Positions 24,899 through 33,400 of a DNA stretch of 64,000 nt are shown piece after piece; positions within the stretch are counted from its first letter, which is position 1, and every line of letters begins with the position of its first letter. The notes beneath the pieces were generated by a model. The model had not been told where the DNA came from, did not search any database, and saw nothing but the letters and a program-made list of their open reading frames with translations. The translations under genes were made by a program, and so were the position numbers. Location: positions 186,001 through 250,000 of the forward strand of contig JASBTX010000042.1 of the NCBI GenBank assembly GCA_030148225.1, given 5' to 3'. Source of the DNA: Paracoccaceae bacterium. GTDB taxonomy: Bacteria > Pseudomonadota > Alphaproteobacteria > Rhodobacterales > Rhodobacteraceae.

Positions 24899-25885
24899 CT
24901 AGAGCATGGCCGGCACGACAAGGTCCGGCGGGCGGTGGCCATCGTCGAATGTCTTGATATTGATCAGAACCTTTTCACCCATTTCAAGGCGGCCCTCCTC
25001 GGTGGCCGATCCCATATGCGGCAGCAGCACCACGTTGCTGAGTTCGCGCAGGCGTGGGTTGGCCTCGTGCCCGTGTTCATAGACATCCAGCCCCGCCCCG
25101 GCGATGGCACCCGATCTGAGCGCGCGGGTCAGGGCGTTTTCGTCGATCACCTCGCCGCGCGACGTGTTGACGATGATGGCATTGGGTTTCATCAGCGCGA
25201 TGCGGCGGCTGTTCATCAGATGAAAACTGGAGGGCGTCGAAGGGCAGTTGACCGAGATTACATCCATGCGCGCGACCATCTGGTCGAGGCTTTCCCAATA
25301 GGTCGCCTGAAGCTCTGCTTCCGTATCGGGATGGCGGCGCTTGCGGTTGTGGTAGTGAATTTGCATGCCAAAGGCCGCGGCACGACGGGCCACGGCTTCG
25401 CCTATCCGGCCCATGCCGAGAATGCCGAGGCGGCGCCCGCCGATGCGCCCGCCCAATAACGCGGTGGGCGCCCAACCCTCCCAGTTGCCGGACTGCATGA
25501 GGTCAAGCCCTTCGGGGATACGGCGGGTGACGGCGAGGATCAGTGCCATCGCCATGTCGGCGGTGTCTTCGGTCACCGCGCCGGGCGTGTTGGAGACGAG
25601 GATGCCGCGCTGGCGGGCGGTGGCCACGTCGATATGATCGATGCCCGCGCCGTAATTGGCGATGAGTTTTAGCCTGTCACCGGCCTGGGTCAGCAGCCGC
25701 TGATCGATATGATCGGTCACGGTCGGTACAAGCACATCCGCCGACTGCATCGCCGTCAGAAGTTCTTCGCGCGTCATCGGGGTGTCGTCGGTGCGCAGGC
25801 GCACGTCGAAAAGTTCGGACATGCGGGTTTCGACGGCGGCGGGCAACCGTCGCGTAACGACAACACTCAGACGGTCTCGAGCCAT
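24899..25885 (-). CDS. D-2-hydroxyacid dehydrogenase (glyoxylate/hydroxypyruvate reductase-like)
   Basis: A 328-residue NAD(P)-dependent reductase. The Rossmann loop is LGILGMGRIGEAVARRA. The catalytic set is Arg243 in NTSRGEVIDE, the acid in the DVYEHGHE region (about residue 274) and His290 in LLPHMGSAT. It reduces a 2-keto acid, probably glyoxylate or hydroxypyruvate. The start at 25885 (MARDRL) leaves a 114 bp divergent spacer to the SH3 gene; a longer in-frame reading would run through that gene and is rejected. Confidence 0.9.
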   Translation of the reverse strand: MARDRLSVVVTRRLPAAVETRMSELFDVRLRTDDTPMTREELLTAMQSADVLVPTVTDHIDQRLLTQAGDRLKLIANYGAGIDHIDVATARQRGILVSNTPGAVTEDTADMAMALILAVTRRIPEGLDLMQSGNWEGWAPTALLGGRIGGRRLGILGMGRIGEAVARRAAAFGMQIHYHNRKRRHPDTEAELQATYWESLDQMVARMDVISVNCPSTPSSFHLMNSRRIALMKPNAIIVNTSRGEVIDENALTRALRSGAIAGAGLDVYEHGHEANPRLRELSNVVLLPHMGSATEEGRLEMGEKVLINIKTFDDGHRPPDLVVPAML

Positions 25886-25999
25886 GGGCGGCCCCCTTTT
25901 GCTTTTCGAATTGTCCTGTCCGTGGCAAACTGCAACAGACCGCGACAAGGGACAAGCGCCGCGGATAACAAAAACAGGCGCAGACAGGCAGTACGTATC

Positions 26000-26512
26000 A
26001 TGTTGGGTTATTTTCTGAGAACGCTCGTCGTTCTTGCGCTGGCCGGTATTTCCGGCCCGGTTATCGCGCAGGAGCAATTGCAGGCACGCGGCAGTGTCAC
26101 GAATCTGCCGATACCGCGCTATGTGTCGCTGAAGGCCAAAGAGGGCAATGTGCGGCGCGGCCCGTCGCTGGCACACAAGATCGACTGGGTCTTTACCCGG
26201 CGCAACATGCCGGTGATCATCGTGGCGGAATATGGCAACTGGCGGCGAGTCGAGGACCGCGACGGCGCGGGGGGCTGGATACATTATTCGCTGCTGTCCG
26301 GCGCGCGCACCGTCATCGTCGAGACCGATCTGACCGGGCTGAAGATCAAGCCCGAGGATAACGCCGCCATCCGTGCCTATGCCGAGGCCGGCGTGGTGGC
26401 ACGGCTGAACCAGTGCAATCTGGACTGGTGCCGGATCACGGCAAGCGGGCAGAAGGGTTGGGTCCGCAAGACTGATGTCTGGGGAGTAGGCCCCGACGAG
26501 ACGAAGGATTAG
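26000..26512 (+). CDS. Exported bacterial SH3-domain protein
   Basis: A 170-residue precursor with a signal peptide (MLGYFLRTLVVLALAGISGP, cleavage after the alanine of VIA-Q). Two SH3-like repeats follow: SLKAKEGNVRRGPSLAHKID, then WRRVEDRDGAGGWIHYSLL in the first, and WCRITASGQKGWVRKTDVWG in the second. Such domains bind cell-wall peptides or protein partners in the periplasm. The function is unknown. The next gene begins 3 bp after its stop, so they form an operon. Confidence 0.85.
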   Translation: MLGYFLRTLVVLALAGISGPVIAQEQLQARGSVTNLPIPRYVSLKAKEGNVRRGPSLAHKIDWVFTRRNMPVIIVAEYGNWRRVEDRDGAGGWIHYSLLSGARTVIVETDLTGLKIKPEDNAAIRAYAEAGVVARLNQCNLDWCRITASGQKGWVRKTDVWGVGPDETKD

Positions 26513-26515
26513 GGA

Positions 26516-27499
26516 TTGGCACGCGTAGCGCCACTGGGACCAGACGACACCGCCGAGCCGCTGACCCGGCTGATTTTCCACGCCGAGGGCGCATGGTATG
26601 AAACCATCGAGGATCAGCAGGAACTTTTTTTCGAAAAACTGACCGATCGTGCGCGGGATGAAGGCGTATCAGCGCATCTGGTGCGGCTGGGCACGCGGGC
26701 ATCGCGCGGGGCGCTGGACAGCGAACAGATGCATGTCATCGTGGGCGATGCGCCGCAATATGCGCCCTATCTTCTGCATGCGCATCCGGCGCATATCCGG
26801 GGGTTCTGGTACATGGACGAAACCGGTATCCGCGAGCATTCCTCGATCCGGCTGTCGGCCTTTCACCCATCGCTCGTGTCCTATGAGGATGCCGAATATT
26901 TCTTTAACGGCGTGTCGGGATACATGCTGCGCGAAAATATCTCGCAACTGCCGCAGCGTGCGCGGATGCATGATCTGGAACGCGCCGCGGTGACGGTATT
27001 CTGCAGGCCGTTCGGCCCGGCGCAGCCCGCGAATTCACGGGCGCTGAGCCATGCGGCGATGATCGCAACTGCCGCCACGACATTTGACGACAGGCAGGTC
27101 TATGTGGCGTTTCACGGCCAGCAGCTGGAAAAGGAACGCACCGAGATCAAGTCGGTTGTGCAGCAGTTTCACAACGTGTCACTGAAACAGGCCTCGGTGC
27201 ATGATCTGATTGCCGCCAGCGACATCGTGCTGACACAGAATGCCGCCGCCGGATTCGAAGCTCTGATGCAGCGCAAGCCGGTGGTGAGCTGCGCCAGATG
27301 CGATTATGCGCATGCGACCATCAATGTGCGCAGCCGCGCCGCGCTGAAGGCGGCACTCCTGAACGCCGAGCGCCAGCAGGAACGCTTTGCCTTTGCCGAA
27401 TATTTCTACTGGCATCACGGTCAGAAATGTCTTGAGCCGGTCAAGGATGAGTTTGCCGATCTTGCTTGGGGGCGGATCGTCGACAAGATGCTGACCTGA
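26516..27499 (+). CDS. Capsular polysaccharide biosynthesis-like protein (KpsC/KpsS-related)
   Basis: The 327-residue protein ends in a segment typical of KpsC/KpsS-type glycosyltransferases: SVHDLIAASDIVLTQNAAAG, then FEALMQRKPVV, about residues 235-265. The N-terminal 200 residues are not recognised in detail. The TTG start at 26516 has AAGGA 7 nt upstream, and no ATG lies nearby. No other capsule gene is in the window, so a role in a surface glycan is inferred only. It follows the SH3 gene by 3 bp. Confidence 0.7.
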   Translation: MARVAPLGPDDTAEPLTRLIFHAEGAWYETIEDQQELFFEKLTDRARDEGVSAHLVRLGTRASRGALDSEQMHVIVGDAPQYAPYLLHAHPAHIRGFWYMDETGIREHSSIRLSAFHPSLVSYEDAEYFFNGVSGYMLRENISQLPQRARMHDLERAAVTVFCRPFGPAQPANSRALSHAAMIATAATTFDDRQVYVAFHGQQLEKERTEIKSVVQQFHNVSLKQASVHDLIAASDIVLTQNAAAGFEALMQRKPVVSCARCDYAHATINVRSRAALKAALLNAERQQERFAFAEYFYWHHGQKCLEPVKDEFADLAWGRIVDKMLT

Positions 27500-27509
27500 C
27501 CGGTCCGGA

Positions 27510-29537
27510 TCACGCTGCCGCAGTCAGACCGCGCCCCCTGAGCAGCGCCTCGACCCCCGGCATACGCCCGCGAAAAGCGGTGTAGAGTTCCGTCGCATCG
27601 GCAGAGCCGCCGCGCGAGAGGATATGATCCTCAAGGAGCCTTGCCGTGGCCGGGTCAAAGGCACCTCCGGCCTCTTTGAAGGCGTCGAAGGCATCAGCAT
27701 CCATCACCTCGGACCACATGTAGGAATAATAGCCCGAGGAATAGCCGTCACCGGCAAAGACATGGGCGAAATGCGGCGTGGCGTGGCGCATCCGAATGGC
27801 ATGCGGCATACCGATTTCCGTCAGGATCTCGGCCTGTCGCGCCATGATGTCGTCAGGCACACTGCCGTCATGGAAGGCCAGATCCACCAGCGAAGAGGCG
27901 ACGTATTCGACCGTTGCGAAACCCTGATCGAAATTCTGCGCCTTGAGCAGCCTGTCCAGCAGATCGGGTGGCATGGGCGCACCGGTTTCGGCGTGACGGG
28001 CGTGTTTTTCAAGCACTTCGGGCACCTCCAGCCAATGCTCGAAAAGCTGGCTGGGGAGTTCAACGAAATCACGCGCGACCGAGGTTCCCGAAACGCTCTC
28101 GTATGTCACATCCGACAGCATCTGATGCAGGGCGTGGCCGAATTCGTGAAAGAGCGTGCGCGCGTCATCATAAGAGAGAAGCGCCGGATCGCCCGGCGCG
28201 GGTTTGGCAAAATTGCAGATATTGAAGACAACGGGTGCAATGTCATCGGCCAGTTTCTGCTGGGCGCGGGACGCCATGCACCATGCGCCCGAGCGTTTGG
28301 ATCCGCGTGCAAAATAGTCACCGATGAACACCGCCACATGTTTGCCGTTTCGCGTCACCTCCCACGCGCGGGCATCGTCGTGGTAAAGCGCAACATCGAG
28401 CGGCGCGAATTCAAGGCCGAACAGGCGGTTGGCACAGTCAAATGCCGCCGCGATCATTCGGTCGAGCTGGAGGTAGGGCTTGAGCAGTGCCTCATCCAGA
28501 TCATGTTCCGCAGCGCGACGTTTTTCAGCGTAATAGCGCCAGTCCCAGGGTTCCAGCGGGCCGTTCACGCCGTCCTCCTGCATCATGGAGGTCAGCACGG
28601 CGGCGTCCTCTTCTGCCTGCGCGCGCGCGGGTTCCCAGACCGCCATCAGCAGAGTGCGCACCGCGTCCGGTGTACCGGCCATTTCCGTTTCCAGTTTGAA
28701 ATCCGAAAAGGTTTCATACCCCAGAAGCTTTGCCCGTTCGGCCCTGAGTTCGAGGGTTTCCTGCGCGATGGCACGGTTATCGGTTTCACCGCCATTGGCC
28801 CCGCGCGCCACCCATGCGGCATAGGCGCGCTGGCGCAGATCGCGGCGCGGCGAGAACTGAAGAAAAGGCACGATCAGCGAACGCGAGAGCGTGACAACCC
28901 AGCCTTCAACGCCTTTTTCTGCCGCTGCAGCGCGGGCACCGGCCACGACGAAATCGGGCAGACCGGTCAGATCATCACGGGTCAGTTCCAGATACCAGTC
29001 ACGCTCATCCGCCAAGAGGTTCTGCGTGAAATTCGTGCCCAGCACCGCGAGCCGTTCCTTGATGGCCTTGAGCCGGTCGAAATCGGCCCCGGTCAGCCGC
29101 GCGCCGGCCCGGACGAAACGCTTATGCGTCAGTTCCAGCACGCGCTGCTGTTCGTCTGTCAGGCGTAGCGTTGCGCGTTGCTGCCACAGCGTGTCGATGC
29201 GGGCAAAGAGATCAGGGTTCATCAGAACCTCTGATCCATAGGCGGCAAGGACAGGGGCGAATTCGCGCTGCAGTTCTTCGCGGCGGGGATTGCTGTCGCT
29301 GCCGGCGATTGCATAGAACGTGCCAAGGACACGGTCCAGATCATCGCCCATCAGTTCCAATGCGTCGATGGTGTTGGTAAATGTAGGCGGTTCGGCATTG
29401 CCGGTGATGGCGGCAAGTTCCCGGCGGGCCGATGTCAGCGCCGCATCGAGTGCCGGAGAAAAATCTTCGTCCGATATCCGGTCAAAGGGCGGCAGATCGA
29501 ACGGCGTGTTCCAGGGATCAAGAAGCGGGTTCGTCAT
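27510..29537 (-). CDS. M3-family oligopeptidase (oligopeptidase A/Dcp type)
   Basis: A 675-residue zinc metallopeptidase. The catalytic motif FHEFGHALHQM (zinc His and Glu, about residues 463-472) is intact, and the third ligand Glu lies downstream, probably in YESVSGTSVARDFVELPSQ. The length fits oligopeptidase A or peptidyl-dipeptidase Dcp, cytoplasmic enzymes that finish peptide breakdown. GGAG lies 6 nt before the ATG at 29537. The gene is convergent with the KpsC/S-like gene. Confidence 0.93.
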   Translation of the reverse strand: MTNPLLDPWNTPFDLPPFDRISDEDFSPALDAALTSARRELAAITGNAEPPTFTNTIDALELMGDDLDRVLGTFYAIAGSDSNPRREELQREFAPVLAAYGSEVLMNPDLFARIDTLWQQRATLRLTDEQQRVLELTHKRFVRAGARLTGADFDRLKAIKERLAVLGTNFTQNLLADERDWYLELTRDDLTGLPDFVVAGARAAAAEKGVEGWVVTLSRSLIVPFLQFSPRRDLRQRAYAAWVARGANGGETDNRAIAQETLELRAERAKLLGYETFSDFKLETEMAGTPDAVRTLLMAVWEPARAQAEEDAAVLTSMMQEDGVNGPLEPWDWRYYAEKRRAAEHDLDEALLKPYLQLDRMIAAAFDCANRLFGLEFAPLDVALYHDDARAWEVTRNGKHVAVFIGDYFARGSKRSGAWCMASRAQQKLADDIAPVVFNICNFAKPAPGDPALLSYDDARTLFHEFGHALHQMLSDVTYESVSGTSVARDFVELPSQLFEHWLEVPEVLEKHARHAETGAPMPPDLLDRLLKAQNFDQGFATVEYVASSLVDLAFHDGSVPDDIMARQAEILTEIGMPHAIRMRHATPHFAHVFAGDGYSSGYYSYMWSEVMDADAFDAFKEAGGAFDPATARLLEDHILSRGGSADATELYTAFRGRMPGVEALLRGRGLTAAA

Positions 29538-29595
29538 GAAATTCTCCGTATGCGCTGTTCAGAGCTAGGGGTGGTGCTGACAAAGGTCCAGTGCG

Positions 29596-30678
29596 TCACG
29601 CGGAATTGACACCACCACAAACCGGACAGTCATCACGCCGTTGCAGGGTGATGCGGCGGGTTTCGCCATAAAGCGCGTCATGTATCAGAAGCGTTCCGGC
29701 CAGCGTCCGGCCAGCGCCCGTGATATGTTTCACGGCCTCCAATGCCATCATCGAGCCAAGGATGCCGGGCAGCGGGGCGATGACACCGGCCTCGGCGCAG
29801 CTGGGCACCAGACCGTCGGCGGGTGGCTCGGGGAAGACACACTGGTAACAGGGGCCGCCGGTGGCGGGTGCATAGAGGCTGATCTGCCCCTCCCATTGCG
29901 TCATCGCCGCCGAGATCAGGGGCTTTTCGGCCTTCACGGCATGGGTGTTGACCAGATACCGTGTGGCGAAATTATCAGTGCCGTCAAGGATCAGGTCATA
30001 GTCGTTAAAAAGCTCTGCCGCGATATCCGCGCCGAGACGCCGGTGATAGGGTCGCACGGTGACATAAGGGTTGAGCGCCCTGATCGCGGCCTCGGCGGAA
30101 AAGACCTTGGGCATGCCGATGGTGGCGTCAGTGTGGATGATCTGACGTTGCAGGTTCGTGGCCTCGACCACGTCATCGTCGATGACGCCGATTGTGCCCA
30201 CACCAGCCGCCGCCAGATAGAGCATTGCCGGAGAACCGAGACCGCCCGCACCGATGACAAGAACACGGGCGGATTTCAGTTTTTTCTGACCCGGGCCGCC
30301 GACCTCGCGCAGGACGATATGGCGTGCATAGCGTTCCAGTTCGGACGTGCTGAACGTGTCTTGCCGGGAACTTTCCGACCCCGCCCCGTCCGACCCCGCC
30401 CCGGCATCGGCATCGGCATTTGCGGCTGAACGGCGGTGCAGCCATGGCAGGATCAACGCATAGGCCCCGACAATGGCGGCGATCAGCGCCGGAACGCTCC
30501 AGTTTCTGAGCGAACCGCCGGTCGCTTCGCGCAGCGCATGGCCATCGGGCAGGGTCAGCTGCAGCACGGCCACCATCGCGAACAACAGGGCAATGACGAC
30601 ACCCGTCACCGCCCGGGGCAATCTGAACCACCGGCCCGCAAACCAGATCACACCTGTAAGGATCAGGATTTTGGCCAT
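29596..30678 (-). CDS. MoeB/ThiF-family adenylyltransferase with N-terminal membrane anchor
   Basis: A 360-residue protein. The first ~80 residues hold two or three hydrophobic helices (RAVTGVVIALLFAMVAVLQL and VPALIAAIVGAYALILPWL) and an Ala/Asp/Gly linker follows. The ThiF-type domain begins near residue 108: ELERYARHIVLREVGGPGQK, then VIGAGGLGSPAMLYLAAAGV (nucleotide loop at 143-148). Zinc pairs CYQC and CPVC are present. Such enzymes adenylate the C-terminal Gly of a sulfur-carrier protein for molybdopterin or thiamine. It starts with a 1-nt overlap (TGATG) with dut. Confidence 0.88.
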   Translation of the reverse strand: MAKILILTGVIWFAGRWFRLPRAVTGVVIALLFAMVAVLQLTLPDGHALREATGGSLRNWSVPALIAAIVGAYALILPWLHRRSAANADADAGAGSDGAGSESSRQDTFSTSELERYARHIVLREVGGPGQKKLKSARVLVIGAGGLGSPAMLYLAAAGVGTIGVIDDDVVEATNLQRQIIHTDATIGMPKVFSAEAAIRALNPYVTVRPYHRRLGADIAAELFNDYDLILDGTDNFATRYLVNTHAVKAEKPLISAAMTQWEGQISLYAPATGGPCYQCVFPEPPADGLVPSCAEAGVIAPLPGILGSMMALEAVKHITGAGRTLAGTLLIHDALYGETRRITLQRRDDCPVCGGVNSA

Positions 30679-31142
30679 CAGCCGGTTCCCGTCGATCCAA
30701 AGCCGCCCGTGCCGCGATCCGTGTCATCGAGAATATCGGCAAGCCGGATGTCGGCCCGGGTGACAGGAGCCACCACCATTTGCGCAATCCGGTCACCATG
30801 GCCGATCCGCGCCGGTTTCTGGCCCAGATTGATCAGGATCACCCCCACCGGGCCGCGATAATCACTGTCAATCGTGCCGGGAGTGTTAAGGAGCGTGAGG
30901 CCCTGTTTCAGCGCCAGCCCGGAACGGGGCCTGAGCTGAACCTCGAAACCCGGTTCGATTTGCATCGAGAGGCCGGAGGGGATCAGCACCCGTTCGCCCG
31001 GGTTCAGGACTAATCCTTCAGAGCGTGTTTCGGGCGGCAGATTGGCGCGGATATCGGCACCGGCAGCACCGTCGGTTGCATAGGCAGGCAGCGCGATGGC
31101 GGGATCGGCATCTTCGGTCCTCAGGCAACGGACAATGGTCAT
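30678..31142 (-). CDS. dut: Deoxyuridine 5'-triphosphate nucleotidohydrolase (dUTPase)
   Basis: A 154-residue trimeric dUTPase. The five family motifs are visible: GAAGADIRAN, PRSGLALKQGLTLLNTPGTI, DSDYRGPVGVILINLG, the region with RIGHGDRIAQMVVAPV, and a C-terminal RGTGGFGSTG. It hydrolyses dUTP to dUMP to keep uracil out of DNA. It overlaps coaBC by 4 bp (ATGA) and moeB-like by 1 bp. Confidence 0.97.
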   Translation of the reverse strand: MTIVRCLRTEDADPAIALPAYATDGAAGADIRANLPPETRSEGLVLNPGERVLIPSGLSMQIEPGFEVQLRPRSGLALKQGLTLLNTPGTIDSDYRGPVGVILINLGQKPARIGHGDRIAQMVVAPVTRADIRLADILDDTDRGTGGFGSTGTG

Positions 31143-32332
31143 CCAAGCGCCTCGGCAATCAGCCCGGCAAGCCGGTTGGCGACCTGATCCTTGCTCATGC
31201 GCGGCCAGTCATCCGATCCGTCCGGGGTGATGAGCGTCACGGCGTTTTCATCGCCGCCCATGATGCCTGTTTCGGGTGAAACGTCATTGGCGACGATCCA
31301 GTCGCACCCTTTGCGCAGCCGCTTGGCGGTGGCGTTGGCCGCGACATCGTCGGTTTCGGCGGCAAAGCCCACCACCAGCGCGGGCCGACCCCGTTTCATA
31401 CCGGCGACATGGGCCAGAATGTCGGGGTTTTCGGCAAATTCGAGGACGGGCAGGGCGCCCTTTTTCTTTTTGATCTTGCTCGCCGATGCGGTGCTGACGC
31501 GCCAGTCGGCAACAGCCGCCGCAAAGACGGCGCAATCGGCCGGCAAGGCCTGCTGCACGGCCTCCAGCATTTCTGCAGCCGTGGCCACGCGGATGACATC
31601 CACCCCGGCGGGGGGTGGCACATCGGCAGGTCCGGTGACGAATGTCACATGTGCCCCGCGCGCCGCCAGTGCCCGTGCGATGGCTGTGCCCTGCGCCCCG
31701 GATGACCGGTTGGCGATATAGCGCACGGGGTCGATCGGTTCATGCGTCGGGCCGCTGGTAACCAGCACATGCCGCCCGGCAAGCGGCCCCTGCGCCAGCG
31801 CTCCGGAAACGGCGCCCACAATCTCGTCCGGTTCGGCCATGCGTCCCGGCCCGTATTCACCGCAGGCCATATCGCCCTCGTTCGGGCCAATAATCGCGAT
31901 GCCGTCGCCAAGCAGCGTTGCCAGGTTTCGCTGCGTTGCCGGATGCTCCCACATGCGGACATTCATCGCCGGCGCTATCAGCACGGGCTTGTCCGTCGCC
32001 AGCAAAAGCGTTGTCGCCAGATCATTTGCCAGCCCGCCTGCCATACGCGCCATCAGATCCGCCGTGGCGGGGGCCACGACAATCAGATCGGCGGCGCGCG
32101 ATAGTTCGATATGGCCCATCTCGGCCTCGTCCGTCAGATCGAAGAGGTCGCGATAGACCTTTTCCGCCGCCAATGCCGATGCGGAAAGCGGGGTCACGAA
32201 TTCCTCGGCCGCGCGGGTCAGGACGGGTGTCACGGTTGCACCCTGTTCGCGCAGTCTGCGGATCAGCTCAAGTGATTTGAATGCTGCTATTCCGCCGCCA
32301 ATGATCAGAAGAATGCGCTTACCTGCCAGCAT
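31139..32332 (-). CDS. coaBC: Bifunctional phosphopantothenoylcysteine decarboxylase/synthetase
   Basis: A 397-residue two-domain enzyme of coenzyme A synthesis. The N-terminal CoaC flavoprotein (residues 1-180) has catalytic His74 in MGHIELSRAADLIVVAP, the PAMN motif at 121-124 and the active-site Cys157 in GDMACGEYGPGRM. The C-terminal CoaB (from about 184) has HVLVTSGPTHEPIDPVRYI and the KIKKKKG region. It begins the coaBC-dut-moeB-like unit. The order coaBC-dut is common in proteobacteria. Confidence 0.96.
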   Translation of the reverse strand: MLAGKRILLIIGGGIAAFKSLELIRRLREQGATVTPVLTRAAEEFVTPLSASALAAEKVYRDLFDLTDEAEMGHIELSRAADLIVVAPATADLMARMAGGLANDLATTLLLATDKPVLIAPAMNVRMWEHPATQRNLATLLGDGIAIIGPNEGDMACGEYGPGRMAEPDEIVGAVSGALAQGPLAGRHVLVTSGPTHEPIDPVRYIANRSSGAQGTAIARALAARGAHVTFVTGPADVPPPAGVDVIRVATAAEMLEAVQQALPADCAVFAAAVADWRVSTASASKIKKKKGALPVLEFAENPDILAHVAGMKRGRPALVVGFAAETDDVAANATAKRLRKGCDWIVANDVSPETGIMGGDENAVTLITPDGSDDWPRMSKDQVANRLAGLIAEALG

Positions 32333-32432
32333 GAGGCACCTTTTTCGTTCGACGCGATGAACTTAGGCGCCGCACCCGCGCCGCACAACCGCCATTCTGG
32401 CGGATCATCACAAGCGGACCGGATAATGCCAG

Positions 32433-33308
32433 CTAGAGGAAATGCGAGATTTCGGGCGCGTGTTCCTGCAGGGTTTTTCGCATCTTGGTAAACGCGGCGG
32501 CCTCGAGCTGGCGCACGCGCTCTTTGGAAAGGCCAAGCTCCTGGCCGAGGCTTTCGAGTGTGCGGGTCTCGTCGCGCAATTTGCGTTCGCGGATGATCAG
32601 GCGTTCGCGTGCATTCAGCGACTGCATTGCCAGCAAGAGCCAGTCGCGCAGCCGCGCATTGTCATGCGTATCCTCGACCTGTTCGGCAGCGCCAGCGGCG
32701 GGGTCCTCCAGCGTCTCGATCCATTCGCGGCCCTCTTCGTCGGTGGCCTGAGTCGCATTCAGCGAAAAATCGCTGCCCGACAGACGGCCATCCATCATCT
32801 CGACATCGCTGAGCGACACGCCAATCTCGGCGGCGGCAAGCTCGCGCATTTTATGTGCCTCGATACGCTCACCACGCGCTGCCGCCTCGCGCTCAAGACG
32901 TGCCTGAACCCGTCGCAGGTTGAAAAACAGCGATTTCTGCGACGAGGTCGAACCGGTGCGCACCATTGACCAGTTGCGCATGACGTAATCCTGAACCGAG
33001 GATTTGATCCACCAGACGGCATAGGTGGAAAAGCGGACACCGCGATCGGGATCAAATTTCTCGGCGGCCTTCATCAGGCCGACGCTGGCCTCTTGCACCA
33101 GTTCGTTCATCGGGGCGCCATATCGCCGGAATCGTGCAGCCATGGAAATCGCCAGCCGCATATAGGCGGTGATCAGACGGTGAAGCGCCTGCTCGTCCCG
33201 ATCATCGCGCCACGCATAGGCCAGCAGGAGTTCGGTTTCAGCATCCAGCAGTTCCGCCGACATCGCATGGCGCGACAGGGAACGGTTTTCTATCTGGTCC
33301 AATGGCAT
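32433..33308 (-). CDS. rpoH: RNA polymerase sigma-32 family factor, RpoHII-like
   Basis: A 291-residue sigma factor with region 2 (LITAYMRLAISMAARFRRYG, FDPDRGVRFSTYAVWWIKSS), the RpoH box SQKSLFFNLRRV, and region 4 HTH (LESLGQELGLSKERVRQLEA). The core motifs differ from the main alphaproteobacterial RpoH (for example RFRRYGAPMNELVQEASVG), which suggests the RpoHII type used with RpoE against singlet oxygen and oxidative stress; this subtype call is by memory. The ATG at 33308 lies 48 nt downstream of an expected promoter start point. Confidence 0.9.
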   Translation of the reverse strand: MPLDQIENRSLSRHAMSAELLDAETELLLAYAWRDDRDEQALHRLITAYMRLAISMAARFRRYGAPMNELVQEASVGLMKAAEKFDPDRGVRFSTYAVWWIKSSVQDYVMRNWSMVRTGSTSSQKSLFFNLRRVQARLEREAAARGERIEAHKMRELAAAEIGVSLSDVEMMDGRLSGSDFSLNATQATDEEGREWIETLEDPAAGAAEQVEDTHDNARLRDWLLLAMQSLNARERLIIRERKLRDETRTLESLGQELGLSKERVRQLEAAAFTKMRKTLQEHAPEISHFL

Positions 33309-33362
33309 TGTCGCCTCCCTTGCTTCTGGATTTGCCTAGCCGGGTATGATCTTTGCTTGTAT

Positions 33363-33392
33363 TGCCTACGATTGCGACAGCTGCGTGGATCA
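33363..33392 (-). promoter_or_regulatory. Candidate RpoE-type (group IV sigma) promoter of rpoH
   Basis: On the minus strand TGATCC (33392-33387) and TAGGCA (33368-33363) are spaced 18 bp apart, some 55-80 nt upstream of the rpoH start. The -35 hexamer equals the RpoE box known in Rhodobacter; the -10 differs at one place from TAAG. No start point was measured. Confidence 0.4.
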
Positions 33393-33400
33393 CATTGGGT

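Noticed and set aside
27624-29168. Plus-strand open frame opposite the M3 peptidase
   Set aside because: The peptidase has an intact HEFGH motif and full length; the opposite frame is a composition artefact.
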